From contig KQ965735.1 in assembly GCA_001574975.1 (NCBI GenBank), positions 200,204-264,203 of the forward strand: DNA of 64,000 nucleotides, written 5' to 3'. Positions within the stretch are counted from its first letter, which is position 1. Each line of letters opens with the position of its first letter. This document shows, piece by piece, positions 23,213 through 35,422 of this stretch. The position numbers were made by a program, and so were the translations under genes. Below the pieces are notes generated by a model, which was not told the DNA's origin, did not search any database, and worked only from the letters and a program-made list of their open reading frames with translations. Source of the DNA: Gonapodya prolifera JEL478 (Eukaryota; Monoblepharomycota; Monoblepharidomycetes; Monoblepharidales; Gonapodyaceae).

Positions 23213-24842
23213 TCGCACCCAAACGACGTTTTCGCAGTCGCAACGCGTATCCCGTATCTGATCGTTGTTGGTCCAGTCGGAAGAAACAATCCCCCGAATA
23301 CCCAACCTTGGCGTTCCGGCTCTTCGCTTCGTTTTGTCGCTCCCTCACATTACTGATGACGCTAGAGAGTCTAGCAAAGGAAAGCTCCTTGAGGCAATCA
23401 AGAAAGATGGTGCGTTGCGGGGGCTGTCGAATATGTTTGCCGTCCTGGTCTTTCTAAAGCTACACATGGAATCCGCCTCGACTGTAATTTAATTGGGTCG
23501 CTCCTCCTCTTTTTCATGAAGACATGGCCCCATACTATCGTCTGGTTGCTGCTGATTTGAAGTTCGCTCCCGGTAGCGTCGATATTGACGCAATGGAACA
23601 ACGCAACACTGAAGAACTGCGGAAACTCGAGGAGCGGCTTCAGGATGCGGAGCAGAATCTCGGAGAAACGGAAGTGACGGAAACACTACGTTTGAAAGCC
23701 CAGTATCTTGCCCAAATCGGAGAGAAGGTTAGAAGAACGAACTGTGTCAAATCGGTGCCTTTACTGACGTTGAGCGCGCCTGACTGCCAACAGGAGAAGG
23801 CATTGTCAGCTTATCGTGTGGCCATTGACAAAACGGGTCCCCTTGGGTCTCGAATCGACATGGTTTTCGCAACCATTCGAATTGGATTCTTCTTCCAGGA
23901 CAACGATATCATCGCAAGGAACATTGAGAAAGTAAAAAGGTATGCTACAAGTCCCCAACATGTTCAATGGTCATACCACACAATCATTGTTATTCTAGTC
24001 TCATTGAAGAGGGTGGTGACTGGGACCGTCGCAATCGCCTCAAAGTTTACGAGGGAATACACTGTCTGGCCAATCGCGACTTCAAGGGGGCGGTGAACCT
24101 TCTTCTGGACAGTCTTGCAACATTTACGAGTACGGAGCTCATGGACTACAAAGACTTCGTACGATACACTGTGCTCGCCTCAGCATTAACGCTGAAAAGG
24201 CCGGATATTAAGAAGAAAGTAAGGCTGACCGCATATCTACTTTCGCAAGATTGCTAAGGCCTTCCTCCAGGTGATTAACTCTCCAGAAATCCTGGAAGTT
24301 ATCCACGAAATTCAATACGCTGAAGACTTCGTCACCTCTTTGTACAATTCCGACTACAAGAAGTTCTTTGCTTCCCTAGGTACGCGGCCTGTGCTTAGCT
24401 GATAAGTCCAGAACCTCACGTGCAGCTCTTTGTTTCACCAGCTCTTGTAGAAAAGTCGTTGAAGACCGATTGGATCCTTTATCCTCACCACCGATACTAT
24501 GTTCGAGAAATGCGAATTATCGCTTACACGCAATTGTTGGAATCATATCGATCTCTCACCATTGAATCCATGGCCAACTCGTTTGGAGTCTCTGAAGAAT
24601 ACGTTGACCAGTGAGTTGGCATTTGCATTGAAGTACGCGATAACTGAACTGAACAATGTAATTGTAGGGATCTGGCACGCTTTATAGCTGCAGGACGGTT
24701 AAACGCAGTCATTGACAAAGTCGGCGGAATCGTGGAAACAAACCGTCCAGACGCAAAGAATCATCAATACCAAACAGCGATTAAATCTGGAGATGCGCTG
24801 CTTAACAGGCTCCAAAAACTTACTCGTGTAATCACTGCATAA
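23213..24842 (+). CDS. RPN7: 26S proteasome regulatory subunit Rpn7 (PSMD6)
   Basis: The model starts with an exon that is only the ATG (23213-23215) followed by a GTTCGT donor; exon 2 (23277-23409) gives [18 protein letters not shown], and exon 3 begins [15 protein letters not shown]. Later exons contain [79 protein letters not shown] and [20 protein letters not shown], the PCI-domain pattern of Rpn7/PSMD6. The C-terminus is [14 protein letters not shown]. Length is about 390 residues, normal for the family. Rpn7 is a lid subunit of the proteasome regulatory particle, needed to assemble the lid around the Rpn11 deubiquitinase. The single-codon first exon is an inference from frame and acceptor position; an upstream non-ATG start is the alternative. 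Confidence 0.92.
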
Positions 24843-24909
24843 TGCATGTCATCCATGTCTCAGGGAGAAAAGTTGGACGGCAAACTGAATTTCAAGGATC
24901 AACCTTTGC

Positions 24910-26154
24910 TTAGTCCCAATATGAACTGGTGGAAACCAACCTAAACCAACCTATCCACCCATGAAGTTTGCGAAAACATTGGCGCAGATATGCGGAGAGT
25001 TCCCCGATGAATGGAGAAAACACGTCGTCCTATTGTCGACAGCAACGATGCAAAAGAAAAGCTTACCTTGATTCCAACCCAAATAGAGTGGAAGACAGAG
25101 TAGAATGCAATTTTGACTTCCTGCAAGAAGGTGCGGGTGTGCTTCTTGGCGTTGAAGTCTTCCAGGGCCTTGAGCTGTTCAGGGCGAGCATGGATGAAGA
25201 ACCAAGACCCCGCGGCCAGAACGAAGCAAATGGGCATAATTGCGATGGCATAGCCCAGCAGAAGTATTACATCCAGTACGGACTGAAGAGAGCCCCGATG
25301 GTTCCAGTAACCTCGTAGAAAATGTGGACCAAACTGTCCATATGCCGGAGCTTTTCGGCGTCACCTCCGACGATCTCTGCCGGGATGACGCGACGCATAA
25401 GTTCAATCCCACCGTGGAAGACACCAGCGATGGTGAAGAAAAGGTAGATGAGGTATGGTGTCCACGAGCCCCATGTGGACCTGATGCTTGAACCATTGAG
25501 ACCGGCGTCGTTCCCAGGAATCGAACCCCCGGTGGCGCCCTCAAGGATAGGCATGAAGAGAATCGTAAATCCGAAAATAATGATGCAGATTGCCGCAAGA
25601 CGACCCGTGGTGAAACGCTTGACGATCGAGCCAACCAGGAGAGAGCCCACGCATTGAGCGACAAGGTTGAGGGATTGGGCGGCCGTCCACAGTTCACCAG
25701 TGTAGCCACTACGCGTGAAGGGTGTTAGTATCATATGAACGTCGACGAACTGTCGACACTCGCGTTAAACGATTGAGGAAAATGCCGGACGTACAGGAGT
25801 TCATTGTCTCCAAGCCGAACTTGTAGCTGATAGTCAGATAGCCAGATGCTCAGACAGATCGCACTGAGTTTTGCGTCACACTGAGAAACTCACAGCATGA
25901 TTCCGCCGATGTAGAACGCGATGTTTTTCCCCTCCTCGCGTGAAAAGCCCTGGAACGGGCGCATCAGAAAGCTCGTCATGGATGAAACGATTGTCGGTGA
26001 GATGCTGAGCGAGGAGCGGAGGAGGTGCTTTTTCATATGAGGAGGGGCACGTGCCGGCCAAGGGGTTGCGTTGGGATTCACCCACCAAAAGAGCGTAGAG
26101 TCCCAGAAATTTCATATGACGTTTTTCATTTGCTGAGCGAAAGGTACACCGCAT
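24910..26154 (-). CDS. major facilitator superfamily-like membrane transporter
   Basis: Several exons encode a polytopic membrane protein. Visible parts are HMKFLGLYALL, SLSISPTIVSSMTSFLMRPF, NIAFYIGGIML, AAQSLNLVAQCVGSLLVGSI with KRFTTGRLAAICIIIFGFTI, WTPYLIYLFFTIAGVFHGGI, and the last helices AIAIMPICFVLAAGSWFFIH. The alternating helices and basic loop (VKRFTTGR) suggest an MFS fold, with a charged cytosolic linker carrying ARPEQLKALEDFNAKKHTRT. I cannot name the subfamily or the substrate. The N-terminal exon (ATG 26154) and the C-terminal exon are uncertain. The model used here reaches the stop at 24910 through a 37-nt intron (25030-25066). The gene is convergent with Rpn7, about 67 bp apart. 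Confidence 0.68.
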
Positions 26155-27781
26155 ATGTTTCACATTTACTGCTCAAAGAGTCATCGTTTTAACCGTACAA
26201 GCATCAAGAGAGTCGAGTCTTATATTCTGGTAGCTGTGTGTAAATGAGGAAATATACGTTCAGTTTTGCGTAAAGGGGCTAAGGCAAGACGATGCCTCAA
26301 ACGTGATGTGTTTCGTCTGACGAAAGAGAATGAGAATACTGAAGTAGGGTGGATTCAGGAGAAAGCGTGGATTGTTTGTGTACAACGCTACATGGTGTGT
26401 CTGGATTGCACCGAATGATGTCAGCAATATAACATATGACAAACATACACAATTGTCCCTGTCCCCCCGCACGAAGATGTCACCGACATCAATGGACCCA
26501 CGTGAAAACGCCAGAGGTAAAATCTAGTTCCCCGTCATTTCTGGCATCACACGATCGTCGTCGAACGTTTCCTCAGGTTCTGGAACAACCGCGACCGCCA
26601 GAATCAACATCCCCATTGGCTCTGACGCTGGCGTTTCTTCCACCGCTCGAGAGCGGCTCCAGGCGCTGTTTGATCGGAAGAGAGTGTCGACGACCTTGTG
26701 GCCTGAACCTGCGCAGGGCGTAGAATGAGGACCCTTCAGTGGGGCTGTTGTATTCGTTCCATCGTAAAGAGAGAAAAGCGGCGCGAAGGACGACCTGGAA
26801 CGCATCGCGGGTCTCGCAGCAAAGAATGTCGATGGAAGATCAATTCGAGTGCAGCTGTTTGGAAGATACAAAGTACCGCCTTCACCCAGCAAAACTCTGT
26901 GACAGTTTATGTGGGGTGCGATGGAGGACAAAGTAATTGGTCAGTTGTATTGAATGAGCAGTAGTCCGCTTTCTTTGTTGACGCGGTCTTTGTTGTCAAA
27001 CTCTCAGATTCTCTTTACGGGTGGCCGCGCTCATGTCGCTCGCACTTGGACCTTACTCTGACCTCCGGCCGGATCAGAGTCCAGTCGACCCCCGCGCCTC
27101 TTTTGTTGAGAGTCTAGCAATCAATACTGCCGTCGTTATTGTTTTTGCTGCGGGATGAAAAAGAGTCAGTTTCACCGCGTCAATATGGAGCGTCAAGATG
27201 TACGTTAAAGCGCCCTCAAATGTGCCAAGAAGCCAGAATTATGTCGTCCACGGTAAAGGTCTTTTGTCTCGAGCAGTTCTGATCTATCAATTTTCAAGGG
27301 ATTTTGTGGTGGGTATGACTTGAGAAAACCCGGTATCGACCCAGCCCTCCGTCGATCCACACGGCACAAGACAGAAGCCCAAGTGGAAGCGGTCAGGCAG
27401 GCTGTAGTCAGCGTGGACAGAAGTGAGAACGATGGGGGAAAGATAATTCATCGTGGGTGAACTGGAGATCGTGGATAACTACAACGGCTGCGTTCATGTC
27501 AGCGGAACTTATTTGGAAAGCGCAATTTTGTTTTTTACGTACAAACACAAGCAAATTTGATCCACGGAAAGTATCTAATCACTGTAACCAGCTCAACAAG
27601 GGTCATACAAACACTCCCCTTTGCCATATCAACACCCAACAAAAACTTCTAGTATGTGATGCATGATTGCCACTCTGAGAAGAATCGCGAAAGTTGTTTT
27701 CGTCCCGCAAGACACACAAAATTTGAGGCAGTGGCACAGCCATGAAACAATTCCGTTGGTTGATCGGACACGATTCGAGGA
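26155..27781. other. 1.6-kb stretch without a confident gene
   Basis: Two open stretches were examined. On the minus strand about 26524-26910 an open frame of about 130 codons has no ATG at its head and no recognised motif. On the plus strand an ATG at 27033 opens MSLALGPYSDLRPDQS and continues into a short hydrophobic stretch (FVESLAINTAVVIVFAA) before stopping. The second faintly recalls the N-terminus of CSC1/TMEM63-like channels and could be a gene relic. Neither is supported well enough to call. Confidence 0.4.
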
Positions 27782-30139
27782 ATGTCCCTCTCAGTTCGGG
27801 TCAATCCATCCGACATCCAATGGGGACGAAAGCTGGGACAGGGCACATTCTCAATCGTATTCGAGGGTCTTTATCGTGGAGAGAGAGTTGCTATCAAGCA
27901 GGTCCATGGTGCTAATGTGGACGATGCCTTGAAGGAAGCGGCGATTCTCTTGATCTTCTCTCACAAATATGTTTTGCGAATGGTCGGAGTTATCGCGGAG
28001 GGAAGCCTCTTCGGAATCGTCACCGAGTTCTGTGATGGTGGCACTCTCTTTGACTATCTCCACGATCCATCCAAACCAGTTCCACCATTGTTGTGAGTGT
28101 TTCCAAATGACCGGCGAGCTTATCAACAGCACCACAAAGGAGGTGCAAGGCGCCGAGGAAGGAAAATCAAGTTCAATAATTGGGAGGAACTCAGTGGCAT
28201 CGTCAAAGCGGTCTCCAGGTCTATTCTGCTTTGTTGTCCAACTACTAACTCTAACCCCACACGTGTTCGTCAGGCGCTGGAAGTGGACGTACCAGTTTGC
28301 CTGTGGAATGCAATTCTTGCATGACAAGAACATTCAGCATCGTGATCTTAAATCTCATAATCTGCTGCTGGACGCTAGCGGAACACTAAAAATAGCCGAT
28401 GTCGGCTTAGCTAAGGTATTGGTGATATTCATGATTCAGGCGAACCACCTGAATGTTGTTCATCCCCATTCTGTGCCAGTTTCGCTCCGAGTTCGCTACC
28501 ATTGGACAGGTCGGAACTCCACTATGGATGGCTCCAGAACTCCGAAACGGATCACCCTTCACACACAAGTGTGACGTCTACTCATTTGGCGTCATTCTCT
28601 GGGAAATAGCAACGCGCGCGATTCCGCCAATGCCTCCAGTAGCTCCCCTAGTTCTTCAACCTCAGGATGACTATGCGGCGCTCGTACTAGCGTGTACTGA
28701 TCCCGATCCCGCGCGTCGGCCAACATTTACCCAAATCGTTGAGCGCGTTGGGAATGCAATGGCCGACTTTGGGAGGAGGTGTGTTGGACAAGGAGAGATA
28801 GTCAATGCAGTGAGATGGTGGCAGCCAGCCGCAGGAGATGGGAATACGGTCACATTGGGCCTTCTCAAGGCTCTTGAAAGTGACGTCCATGTAAAGATCT
28901 CAAGGGGGACGGGTAATGCAGATGTGTCCATTATCACGAAGCAAGACCCTTCCTTCCCACTGGAGTCGCTACCGCCATTACCTAATCCCATGACAAATGC
29001 AGCACAGTCGAATTCTTCACCACGCAGCTCAAATGTAAATAACCTTCCACTCTTGGCTCAAGCAGCATCTTACCATTTCAACTTATTTCTGGCTTATCGC
29101 TTTGGACTCGCGTCTCATGTGTCATCCGAAGCTTCTGCGCTTGACAATCTTTGGAAAGCAGGGCGGCTCGGATCTGCGCTTGCCACGTTTGAACTCGCCG
29201 AACAATATCGCCGGGGATCTCAAGTTCCAGGTTTTGGGCGAGACTTCTCTCGGGCGTTTGAGCTGTACCGTCGTGCTGCAGGTGCAGGTCATCCTGGAGC
29301 GCAGTCGAACTTCCTTGCTCTTAGAAAAGTTGCCGCTCAAGTGGGGCAACGTTCGTCAACATCAGCCTCACCACTGGTGACGGACCCTCGTGGACTAGTA
29401 AGCAAGGATGCGGAACAACCTTTGCGTCAAAAAAGCGCATTTCTTCCAGGAGGCATAACTCAGAACGCGGAAGTTGTTCCCAATCGATCACAAGACCAGA
29501 TTCAATCTGTCGGCAACCCAGGGGCTGCCATCGCCAACCAACGACTACCCCCTTTACCGTCTGGAGGATATAAAGGTTCGAATACAAGTGTATCACAAGT
29601 GAGCATCCGTGATCTCCCGGAAGAAAATAATAGGTAGGCTGTCTAAGAAGATCCGTTTCAGTATCGAGTCTGCAGATCAACTTCGTAGCTTTGTTAGTCC
29701 CCGGGGCTCTTCTACAAAAGAAAAACCTGGTACTGGTGGTATTCTCGTATCGGGCGCGCACGCCTTATCCCCTTCGCGAGCAATGAAAGCACCTTCCCAG
29801 ACGATACAGGCACGAAATGTTGTGGATATTCCCTCTTTGGCGCCAGGCGACAGCCAACGTCGAATGCAACAACCTGCATCGATGGTATCTTCAGAACGAG
29901 GAGAAAAAACCCCAGTTCCAGTCGCACTTTCCGAGGCAGAGGTGGAGTCCTTCTTTTCTGAAATGGAGGACAATATTCCAAGTCCAACGGAAGGACATCT
30001 CAATTCCTCATTCGGGGCCGATGCTGTTCTTCAAGAACTTTTGGACCTAGTAGGGCCAACAGGAGCTCCGCTCCCCATCAGTGGTCGGGGTGCACCAAGT
30101 TCGGGGTCGACAGTGGCAAGACCCATGAAACATGTTTAA
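27782..30139 (+). CDS. TKL-type protein kinase with C-terminal Sel1-like repeat region
   Basis: The ATG at 27782 leads directly into a kinase domain: [20 protein letters not shown] is the glycine loop with the VAIK lysine, followed by catalytic loop [12 protein letters not shown], activation-segment start KIADVGLAK and [13 protein letters not shown]. Exon 1 ends near 28095, a roughly 180-nt intron follows, and the catalytic exons resume at about 28275. The WMAPE motif and overall pattern suggest a tyrosine-kinase-like (MLK/Raf-like) Ser/Thr kinase. The usual DFG reads DVG; the magnesium-binding Asp is kept. Downstream is a long region with a Sel1-like unit ([20 protein letters not shown]) and a disordered Ser/Pro/Gln-rich tail. 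The tail after 29633 depends on a proposed 28-nt intron; without it the protein stops at 29637. Substrates are unknown. Confidence 0.8.
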
Positions 30140-30283
30140 ATCAGTTTCCAGACGAGGCACACTCCGACATGAAGAGAGAAAGTAATATGCATTTTACATA
30201 CAACTCTAAATGTTAAAACTTCCAATTTACTGGTAACATTTCGAAATGATTTTAAGAGAAGTGTGGAACGCATCGAAATCCGA

Positions 30284-31994
30284 TCAGAGAGAGGGTTCAA
30301 TCACAAATGAAACAAAATTCAAAGCAAGGAAAGTACTCGCCTGGTTCGAACATTGCACCTGCGGGCCGCTTCCTTCATCTTCATCCGTCGCATTGCCACC
30401 ATTGTACTGCGCCCGCTCCTGTGCCATTGGATCGACGTTACTCAACACAACGTCTTCCATCTCAGTGCCCTGCTGAGCTTGGGCGACAGCTTGCCGAGGG
30501 GGCAATGCTTGTTCCAATAGCCTGAGACGTTCGGGAGTAAACCAACCGTGGGGGGGGAACTCGATCTCAAATTTGACATAGAGGTTTCCTTTCTGGAAAG
30601 GATTCCGATAAACGGGCATACCCTCGCCATTGATGGACTTGACGTCGCCTAAAATAATAGTTAGTACTACCAGGCGCAATTTGTATTTTTCGGTTACACA
30701 AACCTGGCTTGATGTTTTCGCCCGGAATGATGTTTACTACCAGTACTCGGTCGTCCAAATGAGGGATGGTGAACTGTCCACCAGCGAGTGCTGTTACCAA
30801 GTCAATCTTTCCCTGATAGTACAGGTCATCCCCACGGCGTTGGAACCTCGGGTGAGGTTTCTCTTCGACCACAATGATGATGTCTCCAGGCACAACTCCA
30901 GGAGATTGGTCTGCCTCGCCAGAAAACGTGATTCGTTGACCGTCTTGCATACCCTTGTCGATGTTGACTTCAAGAATCTACGGGGAACGTTCAGAACATC
31001 AACTGACCCCGATACGAAACAGCATCTTATGAACTCACTTTGCGCTCTTGCACAACTTTCTTCCCCGTGCAGTTCTTGCACCTATCCTTCTCCTTGATGA
31101 CCTCTCCCTCTCCCCCGCAATCCGAGCAAGTTTGTTGCAATTGTTGGATCATTGGGCCAATCTGCCGCATGATGATTTTGATCCCCCGACCCTGGCAACT
31201 ACCGCAAGTCTTGGACGCGCCCTCCTTTCCTCCCCTTCCTTCGCACTTGGGGCAGATAATCTGCTTTTGCAGGGCAAGCTTTGATACTTTGCCTTTGTAC
31301 AAGTCCTCCAGCGAAACTTTGAGCGCGTGGGCCATGTCCTTTCCTCGCCGTGGTCCAGAAGATTTGCCTCGGCCACCACCGCCGCCACCAAACATGCTGC
31401 TTCCGAAGAAGTGCGAGAACAGGTCCTCCGGGGAGATTCCACCACCAGGACCTCCTTCGCCCGAAAGGCCCTCTTCGCCGTCTTCAAAGTAGAATGAAAA
31501 GATTACAAAGGAGGTCATTGGGGAACAATCATGGGGTGGAGTGCTAATTGAGTCAAGATTGGAACTCACACTTGTCGTACACGTCCCGCTTTTGCTGGTC
31601 AGACAAAACTTCATAAGCGTGAGAGATTTCCTTGAATTTATCCCCGGCGTCTGGGTTCTGTCAGGAAATAAAGGCCGATCAAGACGTATGTCAGCCAGTT
31701 GCCGTCAAGCGGAACCCAAAGAGAGGAGCTAAGCTCAACACATTCCATAGCTTTCTCATTCCAGGAGGCCGCAATGATTATTGTTTACGGGTAGGAGTCC
31801 ACCCATGGTGGGGGACAGAAGCTCAACATCGACCCATCGGAGCTCTGGCCGACCGGGACACCTGTCCATCAACCACGTACCTTGTCGGGATGGTACTGCA
31901 GAGCGAGTTTCCGGTAAGCTTTCTTTATATCGGATTCCGAGGCAGTCGCAGAGATGCCCAGCACGTCGTAGAGTTTCGTCTCTTTGGGCGGCAT
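30284..31994 (-). CDS. type I DnaJ / Hsp40 co-chaperone (Ydj1 / DNAJA type)
   Basis: The ATG at 31994 gives [20 protein letters not shown] and the J-domain with YHPDK, so the HPD motif is intact. A Gly/Phe-rich segment follows ([17 protein letters not shown]), then four zinc-finger motifs [24 protein letters not shown] and CKNCTGKK. The client-binding domains carry [15 protein letters not shown] and [20 protein letters not shown]. This is a class A Hsp40, which delivers clients to Hsp70 and stimulates its ATPase. The C-terminus passes VQCSNQ, which looks like the farnesylation CaaX end of Ydj1 (CASQ), but about 19 more codons follow before the stop at 30284, so either prenylation is lost or a tiny 3' exon was missed. 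Introns are about 55-70 nt. Confidence 0.92.
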
Positions 31995-32334
31995 CCTTCA
32001 GTGACAGAGAAAGAGGGAAAAGGAAGGGCTAGCAAGGAAATTGGGACGAGGGAGTGGCGAACGCAATCGATGAGTGTGAGGGACGCCGAAGTGTTCGGAA
32101 GTTTTGGAAAGTGTAGGAGGATTTCTTTGCCTCTTCCACTTTCGAAACGATTCCATGAGCTTCTTTTGCAATCACGTGACTTGGGGATCACATTATGAGA
32201 CCAATTTCTTTCTATTTTCAAACATATCATATTGAGGAAGACCCAGCATAATTTTTCACGGAGAAAGATGGGGGGCAGGTTTGGGGGTCAATGCACTCGA
32301 ACTTTTGTTTTCCAATGTCCAAAGCAAGCCCACC
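31995..32334. promoter_or_regulatory. divergent promoter region, DnaJ / Utp6
   Basis: A 340-bp spacer between divergent starts. CACGTG (E-box) occurs at 32173-32178. No clear heat-shock element (nGAAn arrays) was seen by eye. Confidence 0.45.
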
Positions 32335-35300
32335 ATGGCGGAAACCGTCCAGCATATGCTGGAGTCGACCCTTCCAGAGTTACATGACTTGGAGGTTCGC
32401 GGATTGTTCTCCAAGGTGGGAAATCGGTGATATCCGCGGTGATGGCGTTCCCATGTCTGAAGGTAGCATCTTCTTGTCCTTTTCATCACAGGCTGAAATA
32501 AAGGCGATTGTGAAAGCACGAACAGACCATGAGTATCGCCTCGCTCGTAGAGTTTCTCGTCAAGTCGACTATCTCAGGTATATCCAGTACGAAACGAACT
32601 TGGAGTCGCTTCGTAAGAAGCGCAAAGCGAGAATCCTTGCCCTCCTCAAAACGAAAGCGGCTTCAAGTGCAGCCACTAGTGGCTCTGATACCGCTGCGGC
32701 TGCCCGAGATGTGTCGTGGAAGGGATCAGTATCCGATCATTCAATTCGCCAAAGACTCCACTCGCTATATGATCGGATGCTGAAGAAGTTTCCGGCGAAC
32801 ACTGCTCTCTGGGTCCAATATTTTGAGTGGGCGAAATCTGCGGGAAGCTCCAAAGTCTTGGGACGAAGCTACGCGAGGTGTGTTATGAACCTTGATGGGC
32901 GCGAATTGTGTTGCGCGCGAGGACGCCGTTGGAGATGGCAGCGCATGCCTCCTATTGTCTCTTACTGCTAATGAGATGTTGTGGGACAGAGAGGTGTGCG
33001 TCCGCGAGCTTGTATGTCGCCGAGAGCTCATCTTAGCTACTCCTCCCCAGGGCAATCCAGCTTCACCCGACAAAACCAACCTTCTGGATTCTAGCCGCAT
33101 CTTGGGAGTTTGAGCACAACCTTAACATTGCGGCTGCCCGAGGTACGAAGTCGTGATCCTGAGGTTGTGGCCGTGAATCCAACCTCTGGACGTTTCAGCA
33201 CTTCTTCAGCGAGGTCTGCGGCTCAATCCAGATTCCCAAAAGCTCTGGACGGAGTACTTTCGACTGGAACTTTTGTACTCTGAAAAGCTTCGAGAGCGTC
33301 AACGGGTTCTCTTTGGCGAGGAATTGGAGGTCGAAGGAAGCCATGCTGGCGAATCCCAAAGCGAGAGTGCGGAACGTGACCTAGAGCAGAATACCAGTGA
33401 GGGGGTAGACGTCCCCGTCTTGCCCGAGGAAAGGGATCTGTCGGAACCTAAGCCTGAGGCGAAGACCACTTCAAAGGATGCTTTGAAGGTTGTCATGGAT
33501 GGAGCTATTGCCAAAACTGTTTATGCAAGCGCGATAAAGGGTAGGTGATCGTCGAATGGTGTGAATGCCGCCTTTGAAGTGACCGGGAATTCCAGCACAC
33601 CCAAGTGATCTGAAGTTCCGCATCGAATTCGTAAGGATTTTCCTGACCTTTGGTGACTGGACGGCAAAAGCTAGAGCGGAAATCTATGATGGGTGCGTTG
33701 CAGAAACGCTTTCTCTCGGCCCTTGACCATTTGAATTATGTTCGGTCTTTACATCAGCATCCGCTCGGATTTTCCCAATGACCCAGAGGCCGCAACGACA
33801 CTTGCGCAGCGATTCCTTCTTGACGTATATCCTTCCAGTCCAGATTATCCAATGAACCTCAAACGTGCCGTTGAAGATTTCCAAAGAACTGTAAAGGTGT
33901 GTATAAACGACGGGGGGAGCTGCAATGGCGTGTCAAAAAGGAACATATGTAGCAGAAACCTACGCGGATCGCTCGGAAATTCTGCCTTCACCCGAACTCT
34001 GGGTGCCGTGCATTGTATCCACTCTCGTGAGCGGTCGGTCCATGGACTTGTTTGAACTTTGGGCTGCGAGATTGAAAACGACCTAAAAAGTGGGGATGCG
34101 GTCTCCTGCCTGCCAGGGGTGGGATGGGAATGGGAGCTGCTCCTTGTACCTTGGGGTCGAACAATCCAACGTGGAAATGGTGCCTAATCGTTTGCTAGAC
34201 CTCGTCTAACCAAACACCCTTGCTTTTGATCACAGGAGCATTCTAATGCAGAAATGTTCTCTGCGTTCCTCACCTTTCTTGAGTCGCAAATTAACGTATG
34301 CGGTGCTCCAGCCCTAGCAAAGTACATACGAAAAACAGCATCGTCGGTTTTCCGACAAGCACGAGATGATTCTGCGACCTCAGAAGAAGCCTATCTAACA
34401 TGGTCCAGGCTATCCGGCAATCCGTTTGATATCCTGGAACAGGGTTTGGTGGCATTTCCGGGTGGACGAAATCTGTGGTTCGCAAAGCTAGAAGCACAAT
34501 TGAATCGTTTTGAGGAGGACACAAAATCTGGAAGGATGAATGAGGAGTTCAGTGTCCTCTTAGGGCAAGCGATCGCTGCGACTAAAGGGATCGACGTCCG
34601 CATCTGGTTACGCTACTTGCGAGTACTTCAACAATATTCCACTTCGGACTCTTCGAAGGCGAGCGACGAAGGGAAGGCGAAGATGGAGACGGCCGTCGTT
34701 CTCGAGCGGGAATATTTGGTAGGTGCTTCCTGCGATATTAAAGTTAAAGCCACTTATACTGATCTAATGTTTCACAGAGAGCAATCGCAAACGTGGAGTC
34801 CTTCGATGTCGGAGAGGTCGAACCTCTTCTGGAAGGTTATGCAACATGGGCTTGGACGCAAGGGGCGCAGAAAGGTCGTGATGTATGTGACAGGTAACTC
34901 TCCCGTGTTCGGTCCTCAGTCAATTTTCATTTTTTGACTTACTTTTTTCAGCCTTCTTCGAACAAAGAGTCGCCCGGTGACCTTTTACATGACCTGCATA
35001 TCACTCGAACTGAAGGCTGCAGGATTGAAATCAAACATACTGCGACACTTTTCCACTTCTGACCTTGAAGCGAACGAAGAATCTGAGCACGATGCTATGG
35101 CCATAGACGATGAGCAGGAGCCTGGCGTTTTGGATCACCGTAATGGGAGTCGTACTGTCAATCTACACCGTGTACGGAGACTTTTCGAGGAAGCTTTGGC
35201 GCGTCAGCAAGACAGTGAACGTGAGTACGAAGTTCTTTCGTCAGATTTATATTATACCACTTAGTATCGCCCGCATCAGATATCTTTCTGTGTTTCTACG

Positions 35301-35422
35301 ATTTTGAATTGAATGTCGCCCACTCAGTGACATCAGCCTCACACATTGCATGGAGAGGTGCCAAAGCTGTGACAGATCCAGCCCGGTTTGAACAACGTTT
35401 GCAACGCGTACAGCAAAATTAA
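32335..35422 (+). CDS. UTP6: U3 snoRNA-associated protein 6 (Utp6)
   Basis: The ATG at 32335 starts MAETVQHMLESTLPELHDLE and VRGLFSK, and after the first intron continues AEIKAIVKARTDHEYRLARR, QVDYLRYIQYETNLESLRKK and RLHSLYDRMLKKFPANTALW. This is the conserved Utp6 N-terminus followed by half-a-TPR (HAT) repeats. Later exons have GNPFDILEQGLVAFPGGRNL and ALARQQDSER, and the last exon reads ASHIAWRGAKAVTDPARFEQ and RLQRVQQN before the stop at 35422. Utp6 is a component of the UtpB subcomplex of the nucleolar small-subunit processome, needed for 18S rRNA maturation. The middle (33.5-34.3 kb) has several introns whose borders I only partly resolved, so exon count is approximate. Confidence 0.87.

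Noticed and set aside
24940-24962. Short direct repeat (AACCAACCTA units)
   Set aside because: Only two units of about 11 bp; too short to treat as a real repeat feature.
26524-26931. Open minus-strand frame of about 136 codons
   Set aside because: It begins with a non-ATG codon, has no recognised motif, and no splice-linked partner exon was found.
27033-27160. Possible CSC1/TMEM63-like N-terminus
   Set aside because: One hydrophobic stretch after an ATG, then a stop. Following exons could not be connected, so the resemblance is too weak to annotate.
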